A model generated the notes under the pieces. It was not told where the DNA came from. It made no database searches and saw nothing but the letters and a program-made list of their open reading frames with translations. A DNA stretch of 5,425 bases, taken from the NCBI GenBank assembly GCA_005776735.1, contig SXOM01000489.1, positions 1-5,425 on the forward strand, read 5' to 3'. The stretch's first letter is position 1. Each line of letters starts with the position of its first letter. This stretch comes from Pseudomonadota bacterium (GTDB lineage Bacteria > Myxococcota_A > UBA796 > SXON01). Shown here one piece after another: positions 5,072 to 5,425 of this stretch. The translations under genes were made by a program, and so were the position numbers.

Positions 5072-5425
5072 GTACAGGTACCCCACGCCGACGTCCACCC
5101 CCCATGCGTCGTCGCCGTACTTCCGGTCGCTGAGCTGCGCGTCGGCCTTGACGGCGAGGTTGGGGATCGGGCGCCAGCACAGGCCGAAGGTGCCCTCGTC
5201 CAGCGTGCGCTGGGGGTTCGCTGCTTCGCCGTCCGGCACCGCGTGCTGGGTGTCCACGTGCTCCAGGCGCACGAACGGCACGAGCGCGTGGTCGGTGTCG
5301 GCGAACTGGAGCACGTTCCAGCCGAGCTCCACGTAGCCGCCGAGCATCGCGGTGGGGACCGGCGCCGCGCCCGCGAGGAAGTAGGGGCTCCCGTCGGGGC
5401 GGAGCGCCTCCATCAGGTCGTCGGA
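5069..5425 (-). CDS. C-terminal part of an outer-membrane beta-barrel (porin-like) protein, cut by window edge
   Basis: The last 118 residues of a protein whose start lies beyond the right edge; the frame is open to base 5425, and the ATG at 5413 is probably internal. The sequence alternates hydrophobic and polar residues in strand-like stretches: AMLGGYVELGWNVL, ALVPFVRLEHVDTQ, GTFGLCWRPIP, NLAVKADAQL and WGVDVGVGYLY. They are joined by polar loops (DGEAANPQRT, SDRKYGDD). It ends in an aromatic residue (Tyr), the usual C-terminal signal for insertion by the BAM complex. The pattern of a strand containing PFVRxE, a loop, then a CWRPxPN turn and a VKAD strand recalls porin-like proteins of unknown specificity. 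Substrate and family cannot be fixed from this part. It is convergent with the amidotransferase, with no intergenic base. Confidence 0.75.
   Translation of the reverse strand, partial: SDDLMEALRPDGSPYFLAGAAPVPTAMLGGYVELGWNVLQFADTDHALVPFVRLEHVDTQHAVPDGEAANPQRTLDEGTFGLCWRPIPNLAVKADAQLSDRKYGDDAWGVDVGVGYLY

Overview
The window is GC-rich DNA (roughly 70% G+C by eye) with four complete genes, one gene cut by the right edge, and a gene-free, repeat-bearing stretch of about 600 bases at the left. The composition, the GTG and TTG starts, two probable lipoproteins, a von Willebrand factor A (VWA) surface protein and an outer-membrane barrel suggest a Gram-negative, high-GC bacterium. A myxobacterium-like (Myxococcota) genome fits best, but that is an inference from style, not from a marker gene.

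Layout: bases 1-601 hold no convincing gene. They carry three related direct repeats, two of them in tandem with an 88-base period, and an 88-base imperfect inverted repeat around a perfect 14-base-pair stem. Bases 602-4303 hold three genes on the minus strand. Read in transcription order they are a TMEM68/MGAT-like glycerolipid acyltransferase (4303-3590), a long VWA-domain lipoprotein of the YfbK type (3425-1188), and a small lipoprotein-like protein with a CXXCH motif (1087-602). The gaps of 164 and 100 bases both contain GC-rich hairpins, so a single tight operon is not assured. Bases 4337-5068 hold a plus-strand stand-alone class I glutamine amidotransferase, divergent from the acyltransferase across only 33 bases. 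Bases 5069-5425 hold the C-terminal end of an outer-membrane beta-barrel protein on the minus strand, whose stop codon abuts that of the amidotransferase.

The VWA protein, the CXXCH protein and the barrel all point to the cell envelope. The acyltransferase acts on membrane lipids, and the amidotransferase is a cytosolic enzyme of unknown substrate. I see no firm pathway joining them and no clear new system. The best leads are the repeat cluster at 1-519, the short divergent promoter at 4304-4336, the CACACCH protein, and the unassigned cysteine-containing C-terminal domain of the VWA protein. Several very long open frames on the opposite strands are GC-driven shadows and are not annotated.
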